A DNA stretch of 64,000 nucleotides from Pradoshia eiseniae (GTDB lineage Bacteria; Bacillota; Bacilli; Bacillales; Pradoshiaceae): positions 62,001 through 126,000 of the forward strand of contig NZ_PKOZ01000001.1 of the NCBI RefSeq assembly GCF_002946355.1. Reading direction: 5' to 3'. The notes below the pieces were generated by a model that worked only from the letters and a program-made list of their open reading frames with translations, made no database searches and had not been told where the DNA came from. A program made the position numbers and the translations under genes. Numbering within the stretch: position 1 is the stretch's first letter; every line of letters starts with the position of its first letter. Shown piece by piece: positions 40,474 to 50,317 of the stretch.

Positions 40474-40481
40474 AGGTAAAG

Positions 40482-40518
40482 GCTGCGGCATCTTCATATG
40501 ATGTCCGCAGCTTTTTTA
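40482..40518 (+). terminator. Intrinsic terminator
   Basis: GCTGCGG pairs with CCGCAGC, enclosing an inner CATC...GATG pair, followed by TTTTTTAG. Confidence 0.9.
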
Positions 40519-40581
40519 GTGTTATGCAGCTCTTTACATATTTTTTCGCCTATTTAGAAGAATAGTAAAGAGGTGTTGTAG

Positions 40582-41640
40582 ATGAACATACAAGTGAAAT
40601 GGTTTTACAGGCTCGGCTTCTTTTTGCTTTTATTTATTGTATTATTGGTGTTTTATTTGCTTAGGCCTATATGGATGCCTGTTCTGCATATTTTGTTAAC
40701 AGCTCTCGCTCCATTTCTGTTTGGGGCTTTCATCAGCTATCTGTTCCACCCGCTTGTCGGTTATCTCGAGGACAAGGGAATGAACCGCGGGCTTGCAATC
40801 ACACTTCTTTACGTGGTTGTTTTTGGTCTGGCGGGATTTGGGATTTATAAAGGTGTTCCGATTCTTGTGGAGCAAATGAATGATATTGCTGTTAAAGCGC
40901 CGGAAATGGCGGAATTATATCGAACCTATATCCTTAAATTTCATACTCATACGACAGGCTGGCCATTTGGACTCCATGAACGGCTTGAGTCGATTATCGA
41001 TGCGATGGAATTAAGAATAGGAGATTCGGTCAATGTGCTGGCTGATGCCATGAGCAGCTTGTCGGATGTGATGATTCTGGTCATCTTGATTCCTGTCATT
41101 TCATTTTATTTGTTAAAGGACAGTGAGAGCCTTATTGAAAAAGGGCTGCTGCTCATTCCGGCAAGAAAACGAGAACAAACGAGGCGATTTCTCACCGATA
41201 TTGACCGCTCTCTGGGTGGGTACATTCGAGGACAACTGCTTGTCTGCTTTATAATTGGTGCTTGCGCAGCTGTTCTCTTTTACATATTTGGGATGAATTA
41301 TCCTCTTTTGCTCAGCTTCATTATTGGCATAACGAATATTATTCCCTATTTCGGTCCCATCATCGGGGCTATCCCAGCTGTTTTGGTTGCATTGACTATT
41401 TCTTGGGGCATGGTGTTAAAGGTGGCCGGTATCATCATTGTCCTTCAGTTCATGGAGGGGAATGTCATCTCACCTATCGTGATGGGCAAGACATTAAAGC
41501 TTCACCCGCTTGTGATCATATTCGTTTTGCTTGTCGGGGGAAAGGCCGCAGGTGTGGCCGGACTCATCTTGGCTGTGCCGATTCTTGCCTTAGTCAAGGT
41601 CAGCGTTGCCCACCGAAAATTATTAATGAATAAGGAATAA
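40582..41640 (+). CDS. AI-2E transporter family (UPF0118) membrane permease, YrrI-like
   Basis: Polytopic protein of 352 residues with about eight membrane helices. Family segments are ILIPVISFYLLKD and YPLLLSFIIGITNIIPYFGPIIGAIPA, plus LQFMEGNVISPIVMGKTLKLHPL near the end. The family includes exporters of AI-2 and Na+/H+ or Na+/Li+ antiporters, so the substrate cannot be inferred. In B. subtilis (from memory) glnQHMP lies between yrrI and alaS; here alaS follows directly. Confidence 0.88.
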   Translation: MNIQVKWFYRLGFFLLLFIVLLVFYLLRPIWMPVLHILLTALAPFLFGAFISYLFHPLVGYLEDKGMNRGLAITLLYVVVFGLAGFGIYKGVPILVEQMNDIAVKAPEMAELYRTYILKFHTHTTGWPFGLHERLESIIDAMELRIGDSVNVLADAMSSLSDVMILVILIPVISFYLLKDSESLIEKGLLLIPARKREQTRRFLTDIDRSLGGYIRGQLLVCFIIGACAAVLFYIFGMNYPLLLSFIIGITNIIPYFGPIIGAIPAVLVALTISWGMVLKVAGIIIVLQFMEGNVISPIVMGKTLKLHPLVIIFVLLVGGKAAGVAGLILAVPILALVKVSVAHRKLLMNKE

Positions 41641-41655
41641 ACTGTTCTCATAAGA

Positions 41656-41684
41656 TTGACAAAGAAATAAGGAATGACTATAAT
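41656..41684 (+). promoter_or_regulatory. Consensus SigA promoter of alaS
   Basis: TTGACA (41656-41661), exactly 17 bases, then TATAAT (41679-41684). Both hexamers are perfect. Confidence 0.95.
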
Positions 41685-41690
41685 CCAACA

Positions 41691-41970
41691 TATAACGGAA
41701 TTAACGAAAAATTGTTGATGGAACCAAGTATGTTTAAGCCCTTCAAAAACCGTGCAGACAGTTTTTGTGCACGAATAAGAGAGAAGTCTCCTTAGGCTGA
41801 AAGAGACTTTTGAAGAAGAGAAACAGAAAGCTAGTCCGGAATGCAGGAAAAACCCTGCCGTTTAAACCGCGTTAAGGTTTCTGAGGTGGCGAAGGCAGTA
41901 GCTTTCGCAATCAGGGTGGTACCGCGAGTTAAGCTCTCGTCCCTGTTTATGGGGATTGAGGGCTTTTTTG
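41691..41970 (+). promoter_or_regulatory. T-box riboswitch controlling alaS, alanine specifier
   Basis: The T-box AGGGTGGTACCGCG lies at 41913-41926. The terminator stem is AGCTCTCGTCCC against GGGGATTGAGGGCT, with a six-base T tract ending near 41969. In stem I, GAAA-GCT-AGTCC puts a GCT alanine codon at 41830-41832 in the specifier context. Another hairpin, AAAAACcgtgcagacaGTTTTT, opens the leader near 41745. Uncharged tRNA-Ala would promote read-through into alaS. The specifier is assigned by eye. Confidence 0.93.
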
Positions 41971-41998
41971 TGTACAATTTTATAAGGAGGAACAAAAA

Positions 41999-44641
41999 AT
42001 GAAGTATATGACAGGCGCAGAGATTCGACAAATGTTTTTGGATTTCTTTCAAGAAAAAGGACATAGGGTTGAACCTAGTGCATCCCTTGTACCGGTAGAG
42101 GATCCGACCCTTCTTTGGATCAACTCAGGTGTAGCAACATTGAAGAAGTATTTTGACGGTCGCGTGATTCCGGATAATCCGCGCATCACGAACGCTCAGA
42201 AATCCATCCGGACAAATGATATTGAGAATGTAGGGAAAACAGCCCGCCATCACACATTCTTTGAAATGCTCGGCAACTTCTCCATCGGTGAATACTTCCG
42301 TGAAGATGCCATCAAATGGGGATGGGAGCTTCTTACATCTGAGAAATGGTTCGCAATGCCGAAGGAAAAGCTCTACATCACTTACTATCCTGCAGATACT
42401 GATACGTACGATGTTTGGAAGAGCTTAGGTGTACCGGATGACCATCTCATCCCGCTTGAAGATAACTTCTGGGAAATCGGTGAGGGCCCATCAGGACCGG
42501 ATACAGAAATTTTCTTCGATCGCGGCACGAAGTATGACCCTGAGAATATTGGAATCCGCATGATTGAAGAAGATATCGAGAATGACCGCTACATTGAGAT
42601 CTGGAACATCGTGTTATCTCAATTCAACGCGAATCCTGAAATCCCGCGCAGCGAATATCCTGAGCTGCCTAAGAAAAACATTGATACAGGGATGGGCTTA
42701 GAGCGTATGGCCTCCATCTTCCAGGATGGTGAGACGAACTTTGATACGGATCTATTCCTGCCAATCATATATAAGACAGAAGAGATTTCTGGTCAAAAAT
42801 ACCGCACAACACGTGAAAAGGATGTTGCATTCCGCGTGATTGCCGACCATATTCGGACTGTAGCTTTTGCTGTCGGTGACGGGGCTCTTCCATCTAATGA
42901 AGGGCGCGGCTATGTCCTTCGCCGATTGCTTCGCAGGGCAGTGCGCTTCGCGAAGAAAATCGGGATCAATAAGCCGTTTATGTATGAGCTTGTTCCAATC
43001 GTGGCGGATATCATGGTTGATTACTACCCTGAAGTGGAAAAGAACAAAGACTTCATCGCTAAAGTAATCCGCAATGAAGAGGAGCGTTTCCATGAAACCC
43101 TTCATGATGGTCTTGCTATTTTAGCCGAGGTCATCCAAGCAGAGAAGAAGAAGGGCAGCGATACCATCAGCGGTTCTGATATCTTCCGTTTGTATGATAC
43201 GTATGGATTCCCGGTTGAACTGACAGAGGAATATGCAGAAGATGAGGGCATGAAAGTCGACCATGCTGGTTTTGAGAAGGAAATGGAAGCTCAACGTGCA
43301 CGTGCGCGTGCAGCCCGTCAGGATGTTGATTCCATGCAGGTTCAAAGCGGAATTCTTGGTGATATCAAAGTGGCTAGTGAATTCGTCGGCTATGGGACAC
43401 TTGAGTGCGAGGCGATGGTCAGTATCATCATCAAGGATGGCGAAATAGCTGAGGATGCAATGGCAGGTGAAGAAGTTCAAATCATCTTGGACAAAACGCC
43501 ATTCTACGCTGAGAGCGGCGGACAAATCGCAGATAGAGGGTTCTTTGAGAACGATGACTTGCGCATCTTTATCAAAGATGTCCAAAAAGCCCCTAACGGC
43601 CAAAACCTTCACACAGCGATCGTTGAATACGGCTTGCTGAAAGAAGGTACAAAAGGACATGCGAACGTAGATGCCACTAACCGCGGCAAGATTACGAAAA
43701 ACCATACAGCAACACATCTGCTTCACCAAGCACTGAAGGATGTACTTGGCACACATGTAAACCAAGCAGGTTCCCTAGTTCAGCCAGATCGGCTTCGTTT
43801 CGACTTCTCTCACTTTGGACAGGTGACTGCAGAGGAGCTTGAGCAAATCGAGCAAATCGTTAACGACAAGATTTGGAAAAACATCGATGTAACGATCTCT
43901 AATAAAGCATTGGCTGAAGCAAAGGCGATGGGCGCCATGGCCCTATTCGGAGAGAAATATGGAGACGTCGTTCGTGTCGTGCAGGTTGGCGATTACAGCT
44001 TAGAATTATGCGGCGGCTGCCATGTTCAAAATACGTCAGCAATTGGATTATTCAAGATTGTCTCTGAGTCCGGTATCGGTGCCGGCACGAGACGGATTGA
44101 AGCCGTAACAGGCGAGTCTGCGTATATGCAGCTAAAAGAGCAAATCAGCATTCTCCGTGAAGCAGCTGTGAAAGTGAAAGCCAGTCCAAAGGATCTGCCA
44201 GGAAAGATTGATTCCTTGCTTGTGGAAGTGAAGGAACTTCAGAAAGAGAATGAATCATTAGCTGCGAAGCTTTCCAATATTGAAGCTGGAAATATTCAGT
44301 CAAAGGCAGAAGAGATTAATGGAGTGACTGTTCTATCCGCGAAGGTGCAAGCACAGGATATGAACAACCTCCGTAACATGGCTGATGACTTGAAGCAGAA
44401 GCTTGGTTCGTCTATCATCGTGCTTGGAAGTGTCCAAGGAGACAAGGTGAACTTAATCGCGGCGGTAACAAAGGATCTAGTAGATAAAGGCTACCACGCT
44501 GGAAAGATCATTAAAGAAGTAGCAACTCGCTGCGGAGGAGGCGGTGGCGGCCGTCCGGATATGGCTCAGGCAGGCGGTAAGAATCCGAATGAATTGGATG
44601 CGGCCCTCGCTGCTGTGAAAGAACTAGTTGAAGCGCATTAA
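41999..44641 (+). CDS. alaS: Alanine-tRNA ligase
   Basis: Class II synthetase of 880 residues. The catalytic domain (about 1-240) has [18 protein letters not shown] and GMGLERMAS. The editing domain carries the zinc motif in [12 protein letters not shown] (near 565) and the CGGCHVQNT pair (near 665). The C-terminal oligomerisation/DHHA1 region ends [27 protein letters not shown] precedes the ATG. Confidence 0.98.
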   Translation: MKYMTGAEIRQMFLDFFQEKGHRVEPSASLVPVEDPTLLWINSGVATLKKYFDGRVIPDNPRITNAQKSIRTNDIENVGKTARHHTFFEMLGNFSIGEYFREDAIKWGWELLTSEKWFAMPKEKLYITYYPADTDTYDVWKSLGVPDDHLIPLEDNFWEIGEGPSGPDTEIFFDRGTKYDPENIGIRMIEEDIENDRYIEIWNIVLSQFNANPEIPRSEYPELPKKNIDTGMGLERMASIFQDGETNFDTDLFLPIIYKTEEISGQKYRTTREKDVAFRVIADHIRTVAFAVGDGALPSNEGRGYVLRRLLRRAVRFAKKIGINKPFMYELVPIVADIMVDYYPEVEKNKDFIAKVIRNEEERFHETLHDGLAILAEVIQAEKKKGSDTISGSDIFRLYDTYGFPVELTEEYAEDEGMKVDHAGFEKEMEAQRARARAARQDVDSMQVQSGILGDIKVASEFVGYGTLECEAMVSIIIKDGEIAEDAMAGEEVQIILDKTPFYAESGGQIADRGFFENDDLRIFIKDVQKAPNGQNLHTAIVEYGLLKEGTKGHANVDATNRGKITKNHTATHLLHQALKDVLGTHVNQAGSLVQPDRLRFDFSHFGQVTAEELEQIEQIVNDKIWKNIDVTISNKALAEAKAMGAMALFGEKYGDVVRVVQVGDYSLELCGGCHVQNTSAIGLFKIVSESGIGAGTRRIEAVTGESAYMQLKEQISILREAAVKVKASPKDLPGKIDSLLVEVKELQKENESLAAKLSNIEAGNIQSKAEEINGVTVLSAKVQAQDMNNLRNMADDLKQKLGSSIIVLGSVQGDKVNLIAAVTKDLVDKGYHAGKIIKEVATRCGGGGGGRPDMAQAGGKNPNELDAALAAVKELVEAH

Positions 44642-44643
44642 TG

Positions 44644-44696
44644 AGCAAAGCGAGAAAGGGCAGGGAGTTACCTGTCCTCTTGCTTTTCATTTTAAG
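44644..44696 (+). terminator. Probable terminator after alaS
   Basis: GGGCAGG pairs with CCTGTCC (one G-U) inside an outer GCAA/TTGC pair, followed by TTTTCATTTT. Confidence 0.5.
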
Positions 44697-44831
44697 CGAG
44701 TGATGGTAAGGTAAAACTATGGACGGTAAACAATAAGCTAGGTTCTAGACGTTTATAATAAGGGTTAATTAGTGTACAATGTGTAAAGAACGATGAATAG
44801 CTTGTTCTCAAATAGGAAGCGGGGTGCAAAG

Positions 44832-45098
44832 ATGAGTTCATTTGATAAAACAATGAAATTTAATTTTCCAGATGATTCCTTCGAGCATGATGTGAGTGAA
44901 GTTCTCATGGAAGTGTACAATGCTCTGAATGAAAAAGGCTATAATCCGATTAATCAAATCGTCGGTTATTTGCTATCGGGAGACCCGGCTTATATTCCGC
45001 GTCATAAAGACGCGCGTAATCTCATTCGCAAGCTTGAGCGTGATGAGATTATTGAAGAATTGGTTAAATCGTATTTAAAGCACCATCGTGAGGGATAA
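44832..45098 (+). CDS. IreB family regulatory phosphoprotein (YrzL/DUF965)
   Basis: Small protein of 88 residues of the UPF0297 family. It begins with a short flexible segment [14 protein letters not shown], then a helical domain with [32 protein letters not shown]. In Enterococcus IreB is phosphorylated on N-terminal threonines by kinase IreK and affects cephalosporin tolerance; Thr7 is a candidate here. The ATG at 44832 follows a GGGGTG site; TTG and ATG codons upstream are less likely. ruvX starts two bases after its stop. Confidence 0.9.
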   Translation: MSSFDKTMKFNFPDDSFEHDVSEVLMEVYNALNEKGYNPINQIVGYLLSGDPAYIPRHKDARNLIRKLERDEIIEELVKSYLKHHREG

Positions 45099-45100
45099 GA

Positions 45101-45520
45101 ATGAGAATAGTTGGCCTGGACGTGGGAACAAAGACCGTGGGTGTCGCCATCAGTGATGAGATGGGCTGGACAGCTCAAGGCCTAGAGACCATTGCCATCG
45201 ATGAAGAAAAGAATCAACTTGGGCTGAAGCAGCTGGATGTGCTGCTAAAACCATATAAAGTGGACAAGTTTGTGGTCGGTTTGCCCAAGAATATGAATGG
45301 GACAATTGGGCCAAGAGGCGAAGCGAGCAAGCATTATGCTGAGAAGCTTGAAAAGCGCTATAAAGTGCCTGTTGTCTTGTGGGATGAACGGTTAACCACG
45401 ATGGCTGCCGAACGTGTACTGTTGGATGCGGATGTCAGCCGAAAAAAACGTAAGAAAGTGATTGATAAGATGGCTGCTGTCTTAATTCTTCAAGGCTATT
45501 TAGACAGCGGTAAGTTTTAA
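45101..45520 (+). CDS. ruvX: Pre-16S rRNA nuclease YqgF/RuvX
   Basis: RNase H-like fold nuclease of 139 residues involved in 16S rRNA 5' maturation. The active-site aspartate lies in [18 protein letters not shown], with later motifs VGLPKNMNG and [15 protein letters not shown]. It was formerly called a Holliday junction resolvase. It is translated together with ireB (two-base gap), the normal order in Firmicutes. Confidence 0.95.
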   Translation: MRIVGLDVGTKTVGVAISDEMGWTAQGLETIAIDEEKNQLGLKQLDVLLKPYKVDKFVVGLPKNMNGTIGPRGEASKHYAEKLEKRYKVPVVLWDERLTTMAAERVLLDADVSRKKRKKVIDKMAAVLILQGYLDSGKF

Positions 45521-45527
45521 AGGTCAT

Positions 45528-45637
45528 AGCTGTGTGAATATTGCTAGGGTTCATTTGTTTAAATATATTGGAGGGGTACAACTTCCCATACATGGCGTCA
45601 AGAGCAGGGAACTCGGGCATTTGAGTTAAACACAGCT
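45528..45637 (+). other. Candidate structured element between ruvX and yrzB
   Basis: AGCTGTGT (45528-45535) is perfectly complementary to ACACAGCT (45630-45637), and would close a 110-base domain. Inside are a GGGG...TCCC hairpin near 45572-45586 and AACTC...GAGTT (45610-45627). It lies 24 bases before the yrzB start codon. A GGAGGGG sequence inside has no ORF longer than ten codons after it. No known RNA family was recognised. Confidence 0.35.
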
Positions 45638-45660
45638 TAATTTAACAAGAGGTGATTGAA

Positions 45661-45930
45661 ATGGAAGAAAACATGATTACGATTATTGACGAAGACGGAA
45701 ATGAGCAATTGCATGAAATTTTGCTTACATTTGATTTAGATGATTATGACAAGCAGTATGTTGTATTCGCTCCAGTAGGAACAGATGATGATGAAGATTT
45801 GATTCATGTTGCTTCTTATATTCCGGATGAAAGTGGAGAAGTCGGCACATTAAATGATATTGAAGATGATGAAGAATGGGCAATGGTAGAAGAAGTCATC
45901 AACACATTCTTTGAGGACGAAGAAGAATAA
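45661..45930 (+). CDS. DUF1292 family acidic protein (YrzB-like)
   Basis: Very acidic protein of 89 residues (ITIIDEDGNEQLHEIL; DTDDDEDL-type run; tail FFEDEEE), the pattern of DUF1292/UPF0473. It follows ruvX as in other Firmicutes. Function unknown. The ATG at 45661 follows AAGAGGTG; the ATG at 45652 lies within that site's leader and is less likely. A strong terminator follows. Confidence 0.87.
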   Translation: MEENMITIIDEDGNEQLHEILLTFDLDDYDKQYVVFAPVGTDDDEDLIHVASYIPDESGEVGTLNDIEDDEEWAMVEEVINTFFEDEEE

Positions 45931-45944
45931 GTGTTTCTAAATGG

Positions 45945-45980
45945 CTCTTCCGATCAAGGGTGATCGGAAGAGTTTTTTTG
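45945..45980 (+). terminator. Intrinsic terminator after yrzB
   Basis: CTCTTCCGATCA pairs perfectly with TGATCGGAAGAG around a four-base loop, followed by seven T. Confidence 0.95.
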
Positions 45981-46159
45981 TTCTTTACTGCAAATAATGC
46001 TGAAATATGCGAACATATAAAGATAAGCAAGAAGGAATCTTTCTTTCATTTTGATTTTTTTTACAAAGTTCTTGTAATTTCATTGACAGATTCCGGTATA
46101 TTTTGCAATAAATAAAGAGGGCAATTTGTGTCGGATAGCCATTTGAAGGGGGCAACTAA

Positions 46160-47281
46160 ATGAGTGTAGATAAACAAGATTGGAAGAGGGAGATGAAGAT
46201 GAAGCTTCTAGAAAGACAGAGCGAAGCAAAGGTTGTCAGGAAAATCGTGCTGATTTCCTTGGCTGTGTTCATCGCGCTAGTCATCATAACAGCAACAGTG
46301 GGCTATTTCTATATATCATCTTCCTTGAAGCCGGTCGATACGGATAGCAAAGAAAATGTGAAAGTGGAAATACCGATTGGCTCAGGAGTTACAACAATAT
46401 CAAATATATTAGAGGACAATGGCATTATTAAAAATGCTCAAATCTTTAAATACTATATCAAATTTAATAATGAGGCTGGATTCCAAGCCGGAACCTATAG
46501 TTTATCGCCATCAATGACACTGGATGAAATCATTGACATTATTAAAAGCGGCAAGGTAGCTCCGATATTCACAATTCCAGTTCCGGAAGGCAGGGACTTA
46601 GAAGAAATCGCAGATGTCATTGCTGAAAAGCTTGACGTGAAATCCAAGGAAGTCCTCAAAGTGATGAATGATAAGAAGTTTATCAAAAGCATGATGGATA
46701 CTTACCCTGATTTGCTTACTGATGAAATTCTTGCAGAGGATATCCGTTATCCTCTTGAAGGATATTTATATCCTGCAACCTATTCAATCTATGAAGAGGA
46801 GCCTGCGATTGAATCGGTCATCAGTCTGATGATTAAGAAAACCAATGAAGTTATTGCGAAATATGAAGAAGCAATGGGAGAGAATTGGACGGCCCACGAG
46901 CTTCTCACGATGGCTTCCTTAATTGAAGAGGAAGCGACCGAGCAGGCGGACCGGGATAAGATTTCAGCTGTCTTCCAGAACAGGTTGAAAATCGATATGC
47001 CACTTCAAACAGACCCGACCGTTTTATATGCGCTCGGTGAACATAAAGACCGTGTCATGTATAAGGATCTAAAAGTAGATTCACCTTATAATCTCTATAT
47101 TCATAAGGGCTTGACACCAGGACCAATCTCGAATGCCGGGGAAACGTCCATATCGGCTGCCTTGAATCCAGCAGACATTAAAGATTTGTATTTCCTTGCA
47201 ACTCCTTCCGGTGAAGTCCTCTTTAATGAAACTCTGGAAGAGCACAATAAGGATAAGGCAGAGCATATCACGAATAATTAG
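46160..47281 (+). CDS. mltG: Endolytic murein transglycosylase MltG
   Basis: Membrane enzyme that cleaves nascent peptidoglycan strands and helps set glycan length. It has 373 residues: a cytoplasmic start, one membrane helix (about 28-50), a LysM-like domain (about 65-130) and the YceG catalytic domain with the active-site glutamate in ASLIEEEAT (near 255), then LQTDPTVLYAL and GLTPGPISNAG. A TTGACA at 46083-46088 may be a promoter but its -10 (CAATAA) is weak. Confidence 0.95.
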   Translation: MSVDKQDWKREMKMKLLERQSEAKVVRKIVLISLAVFIALVIITATVGYFYISSSLKPVDTDSKENVKVEIPIGSGVTTISNILEDNGIIKNAQIFKYYIKFNNEAGFQAGTYSLSPSMTLDEIIDIIKSGKVAPIFTIPVPEGRDLEEIADVIAEKLDVKSKEVLKVMNDKKFIKSMMDTYPDLLTDEILAEDIRYPLEGYLYPATYSIYEEEPAIESVISLMIKKTNEVIAKYEEAMGENWTAHELLTMASLIEEEATEQADRDKISAVFQNRLKIDMPLQTDPTVLYALGEHKDRVMYKDLKVDSPYNLYIHKGLTPGPISNAGETSISAALNPADIKDLYFLATPSGEVLFNETLEEHNKDKAEHITNN

Positions 47282-47377
47282 CATAATTTGGGGGAAGGAT
47301 TGATAATAAGAAACATTTCCCTTCCCCATCCTATCTATGCTAAAATAGTCGAAGTGTAAATTTCGACACGAATGTAA

Positions 47378-47408
47378 GAAAGCCGTTGCTGGCTTTCTCA
47401 TTTTTTTG
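47378..47408 (+). terminator. Intrinsic terminator after mltG
   Basis: GAAAGCC (47378-47384) pairs with GGCTTTC (47391-47397), followed by TCATTTTTTT. A second hairpin GTCGAA...TTCGAC precedes it at 47349-47366. Confidence 0.75.
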
Positions 47409-47442
47409 GAATAAGGAAGTTTAAGGATTTGGAGGAATCAGG

Positions 47443-48105
47443 ATGAATGAGAATCTCAATCGCTATCTGGAAGCATTTGCTCCAGTGCGCAATGATCTTC
47501 TGACGGAAATGGAAGGCTATGCGAAAGCAAATGGTGTTCCGATTATGGAATTATCAGGAATGGAGCCGCTTCTGCAGATTCTAAAAATCCAAAAACCGCA
47601 AAATATTTTAGAAATCGGCACGGCGATTGGTTATTCCGCTCTAAGGATGGCTTACACTTTGCCGAATGCGACAATATTAACGATTGAACGTGATGAGGAC
47701 CGGTTATCTAAGGCGTATGAATATATTGAACGGGCTCATATGGAAAATCGTGTTTTAGTCATAAAAGGGGATGCCCTTGAAACCGAACATCTCGTTTCTC
47801 CGCATGGACCGTTTGATTGCCTGTTTATTGATGCAGCTAAGGGGCAATATCAGCGTTTCTTTGAAATGTATGAGAAATATTTGGCACCGGGAGGAATTAT
47901 CTTTACTGATAACGTACTCTTTAAGGGACTAGTTGCAGAAGAATTGGAATCAATTGAATCCAAGCGAACCAGGAACTTGGTGAAGAAGATTAAAGGATAC
48001 AATGAATGGCTGATCTCGCATGAAGACTACGAAACAGTCATCCTCCCAGTTGGAGATGGATTGGCCATAAGCATGAAAAAGGGGGATTCGCATGAAAAAG
48101 CCTGA
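47443..48105 (+). CDS. trmR: tRNA 5-hydroxyuridine methyltransferase TrmR (YrrM)
   Basis: SAM-dependent O-methyltransferase of 220 residues of the family 3 type. SAM motif I is LEIGTAIGYSALRMA (near 53-67) and the metal/acid motif is FDCLFIDAAKGQYQRFFE (near 125-142), then FTDNVLFKG. B. subtilis YrrM is reported to methylate ho5U34 to mo5U34 in tRNA. The next two genes encode the TrhP homologues that supply ho5U, and this gene overlaps the first by 14 bases, strong context for the assignment. Confidence 0.9.
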   Translation: MNENLNRYLEAFAPVRNDLLTEMEGYAKANGVPIMELSGMEPLLQILKIQKPQNILEIGTAIGYSALRMAYTLPNATILTIERDEDRLSKAYEYIERAHMENRVLVIKGDALETEHLVSPHGPFDCLFIDAAKGQYQRFFEMYEKYLAPGGIIFTDNVLFKGLVAEELESIESKRTRNLVKKIKGYNEWLISHEDYETVILPVGDGLAISMKKGDSHEKA

Positions 48106-49021
48106 ACTTTTAGTGACGCCAACGAAAATAGAAGATATCGAACCGTTAATGAAAGCAGGCGCTGATGCATTCGTCATTGGTGAACAACGATACGGGCTAA
48201 GGCTTGCAGGAGAGTTTGACCGTGAGGCTGTGAAATCAGCCATCGAGATTGCTCACCAAGGAGGCAAGAAGGTGTATGTGGCCATGAATGCCATATTCCA
48301 TAATGAGAAGGTTGATGAGCTTGCAGATTACTTGCGCTTTCTCGAGGAGGCAGGAGCAGATGCCGTTCTTTTCGGGGACCCTGCGGTCTTAATGGCAGCG
48401 AGAGAAGCAGCGCCCAATATGCCATTGCATTGGAATACAGAAACGACCGCGACGAATTGGTTCACCTGCAATTATTGGGGCCGAAAAGGTGCGAAGCGCG
48501 CTGTTTTGGCGAGAGAAATCAATATGGATGCCATTGTTGAAACAAAAGAGAATGCAGAAGTTGAAATTGAAGTACAGGTGCATGGAATGACGGCGATGTT
48601 CCAGTCCAAACGCCGCCTGATAGGCAACTATTTCAACTATCAAGGCAGAGACATGTTAGTTGAGGACCTTGAAACAGACGGGCATTTGTTCCTCCATGAC
48701 CCTGAGCGGAATACGAAGTATCCAATCTTTGAGGATGAGAACGGAACGCATATCATGAGTCCGAATGATATTTGTATCATTGATGAGCTCACAGAAATGG
48801 TGGAAGCGGGAGTCGATTCCTTCAAGATTGACGGAATTCTGAAGGAACCTGAATATATCGTGGCAGTGACGAAGCTTTACCGCAAGGCCATTGATCTTTG
48901 TGCTGAAGACCCGGATGCGTATGAGAATGCAAAAGAGAGCTTGCTTGAAGAGGCTGAGAGCCTGCAGCCGGAAAACAGAATGTTAGATACGGGATTCTTC
49001 TTTAAGGAGACAGTTTATTAA
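48092..49021 (+). CDS. trhP1: U32-family protein, tRNA uridine hydroxylation subunit TrhP1 (YrrN)
   Basis: Protein of 309 residues of the peptidase U32 family, shorter than YrrO because the C-terminal U32 domain is missing. Visible are PELLVTPTKIEDIEPLMKAGADAFVIG, a TIM-barrel-like start, and QVHGMTAMFQSKRRLI where other members have a cysteine-rich PXGxC-type site. In B. subtilis YrrN and YrrO are reported to act together in ho5U34 formation using prephenate. ATG lies inside the end of trmR, behind a GGGGG site. Confidence 0.88.
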   Translation: MKKPELLVTPTKIEDIEPLMKAGADAFVIGEQRYGLRLAGEFDREAVKSAIEIAHQGGKKVYVAMNAIFHNEKVDELADYLRFLEEAGADAVLFGDPAVLMAAREAAPNMPLHWNTETTATNWFTCNYWGRKGAKRAVLAREINMDAIVETKENAEVEIEVQVHGMTAMFQSKRRLIGNYFNYQGRDMLVEDLETDGHLFLHDPERNTKYPIFEDENGTHIMSPNDICIIDELTEMVEAGVDSFKIDGILKEPEYIVAVTKLYRKAIDLCAEDPDAYENAKESLLEEAESLQPENRMLDTGFFFKETVY

Positions 49022-49043
49022 CAAGGAAATGGAGGAAGACCAA

Positions 49044-50312
49044 ATGTCCGTTGTAGAGAAGGAAATTTCAAAAGTGATTGACGGAAAACGCGTCATCGTG
49101 AAGAAACCGGAATTACTGGCTCCTGCCGGTAACCTTGAAAAATTAAAAATTGCTGTCCGCTATGGGGCAGATGCTGTATTTATCGGCGGGCAGGAATACG
49201 GGCTTCGCTCAAACGCCGGCAACTTCTCAATTGAAGAAATGAAGGAAGGCGTTGAGTTTGCGAACCAATATGGTGCGAAGATATATGTGACAACGAATAT
49301 ATTTGCCCATAATGAAAACATTCCAGGTCTTGATGAATACCTAAAGGATATTGAATCTGCGGGTGTAACTGGTATCATTGTCGCAGACCCGCTCATTATC
49401 GAGACATGCAAAAAAGTAGCACCAAAGCTTGAGATTCACTTAAGCACACAGCAGTCCTTGTCTAACTGGAAGGCCGTTCAGTTCTGGAAGGAGGAGGGTC
49501 TTGACCGTGTCGTGCTTGCGCGTGAAACAAGCGGAGATGAGATTCGGGAGATGAAGGAGAAAGTCGACATTGAAATTGAAACCTTCATTCATGGAGCGAT
49601 GTGTATTGCTTATTCTGGCCGCTGCACGCTCTCCAATCACATGACTGCCCGTGATTCCAACCGAGGCGGCTGCTGCCAGTCTTGCCGATGGGATTATGAT
49701 CTCTATGCAGAAACGAAAGACGGAGAAAAGCCGCTCTTTGAAAGTGGTGACGCACCGTTTGCGATGAGTCCAAAAGACTTGACGCTTGTTCAATCCATCC
49801 CGCGCATGATAGAGATGGGCATTGACAGCCTTAAAATTGAAGGCCGGATGAAATCCATTCACTATATCGCGACCGTTGTCAGTGTCTACCGCAAAGTGAT
49901 TGATGCCTATTGCCAGGATCCTGATAACTTCGTCTTTAAGCAAGAATGGATAGAGGAATTGGATAAATGCGCCAACCGTGAAACGGCACCAGCTTTCTTT
50001 GAAGGTGTGCCAAGCTATAAAGAGCAAATGTTTGGCAATCATAGTAAACAAACAACTTATGATTTTGCAGGGCTTGTCTTATCGTATGATGAAGACACAT
50101 CCATGGTAACATTACAGCAAAGAAACTATTTTAAACCGGGGGACGAGATTGAATTCTTTGGCCCGAACATCGATAACTTTAAGCAAATCGTCGGGACGAT
50201 TTGGGATGAGGAAGGCAATGAGCTTGACGCTGCCAGACACCCATTGATGATTGTGCGCTTGAAGGTCGATAAGCCGGTTCATCCATATGATATGATGAGA
50301 AAGGGGATTTAA
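49044..50312 (+). CDS. trhP2: U32-family protein, tRNA uridine hydroxylation subunit TrhP2 (YrrO)
   Basis: Protein of 422 residues. The U32 core has [29 protein letters not shown] and the cysteine-bearing signature [19 protein letters not shown] followed by GGCCQSCRW, likely a metal or Fe-S site. The C-terminal U32_C domain (about 335-422) is present. Together with trhP1 and trmR it forms a pathway for ho5U/mo5U at the wobble base. ATG at 49044 is preceded by GGAGGAAG; the ATG at 49029 lies upstream of that site. Confidence 0.9.
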   Translation: MSVVEKEISKVIDGKRVIVKKPELLAPAGNLEKLKIAVRYGADAVFIGGQEYGLRSNAGNFSIEEMKEGVEFANQYGAKIYVTTNIFAHNENIPGLDEYLKDIESAGVTGIIVADPLIIETCKKVAPKLEIHLSTQQSLSNWKAVQFWKEEGLDRVVLARETSGDEIREMKEKVDIEIETFIHGAMCIAYSGRCTLSNHMTARDSNRGGCCQSCRWDYDLYAETKDGEKPLFESGDAPFAMSPKDLTLVQSIPRMIEMGIDSLKIEGRMKSIHYIATVVSVYRKVIDAYCQDPDNFVFKQEWIEELDKCANRETAPAFFEGVPSYKEQMFGNHSKQTTYDFAGLVLSYDEDTSMVTLQQRNYFKPGDEIEFFGPNIDNFKQIVGTIWDEEGNELDAARHPLMIVRLKVDKPVHPYDMMRKGI

Positions 50313-50317
50313 CCATT

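Noticed and set aside
43121-43765. 214-codon minus-strand open frame inside alaS
   Set aside because: Complete overlap with conserved alaS editing domain; no ribosome site or family resemblance.
49440-50051. 203-codon minus-strand open frame inside trhP2
   Set aside because: Antisense shadow of a conserved gene; no independent start signal.
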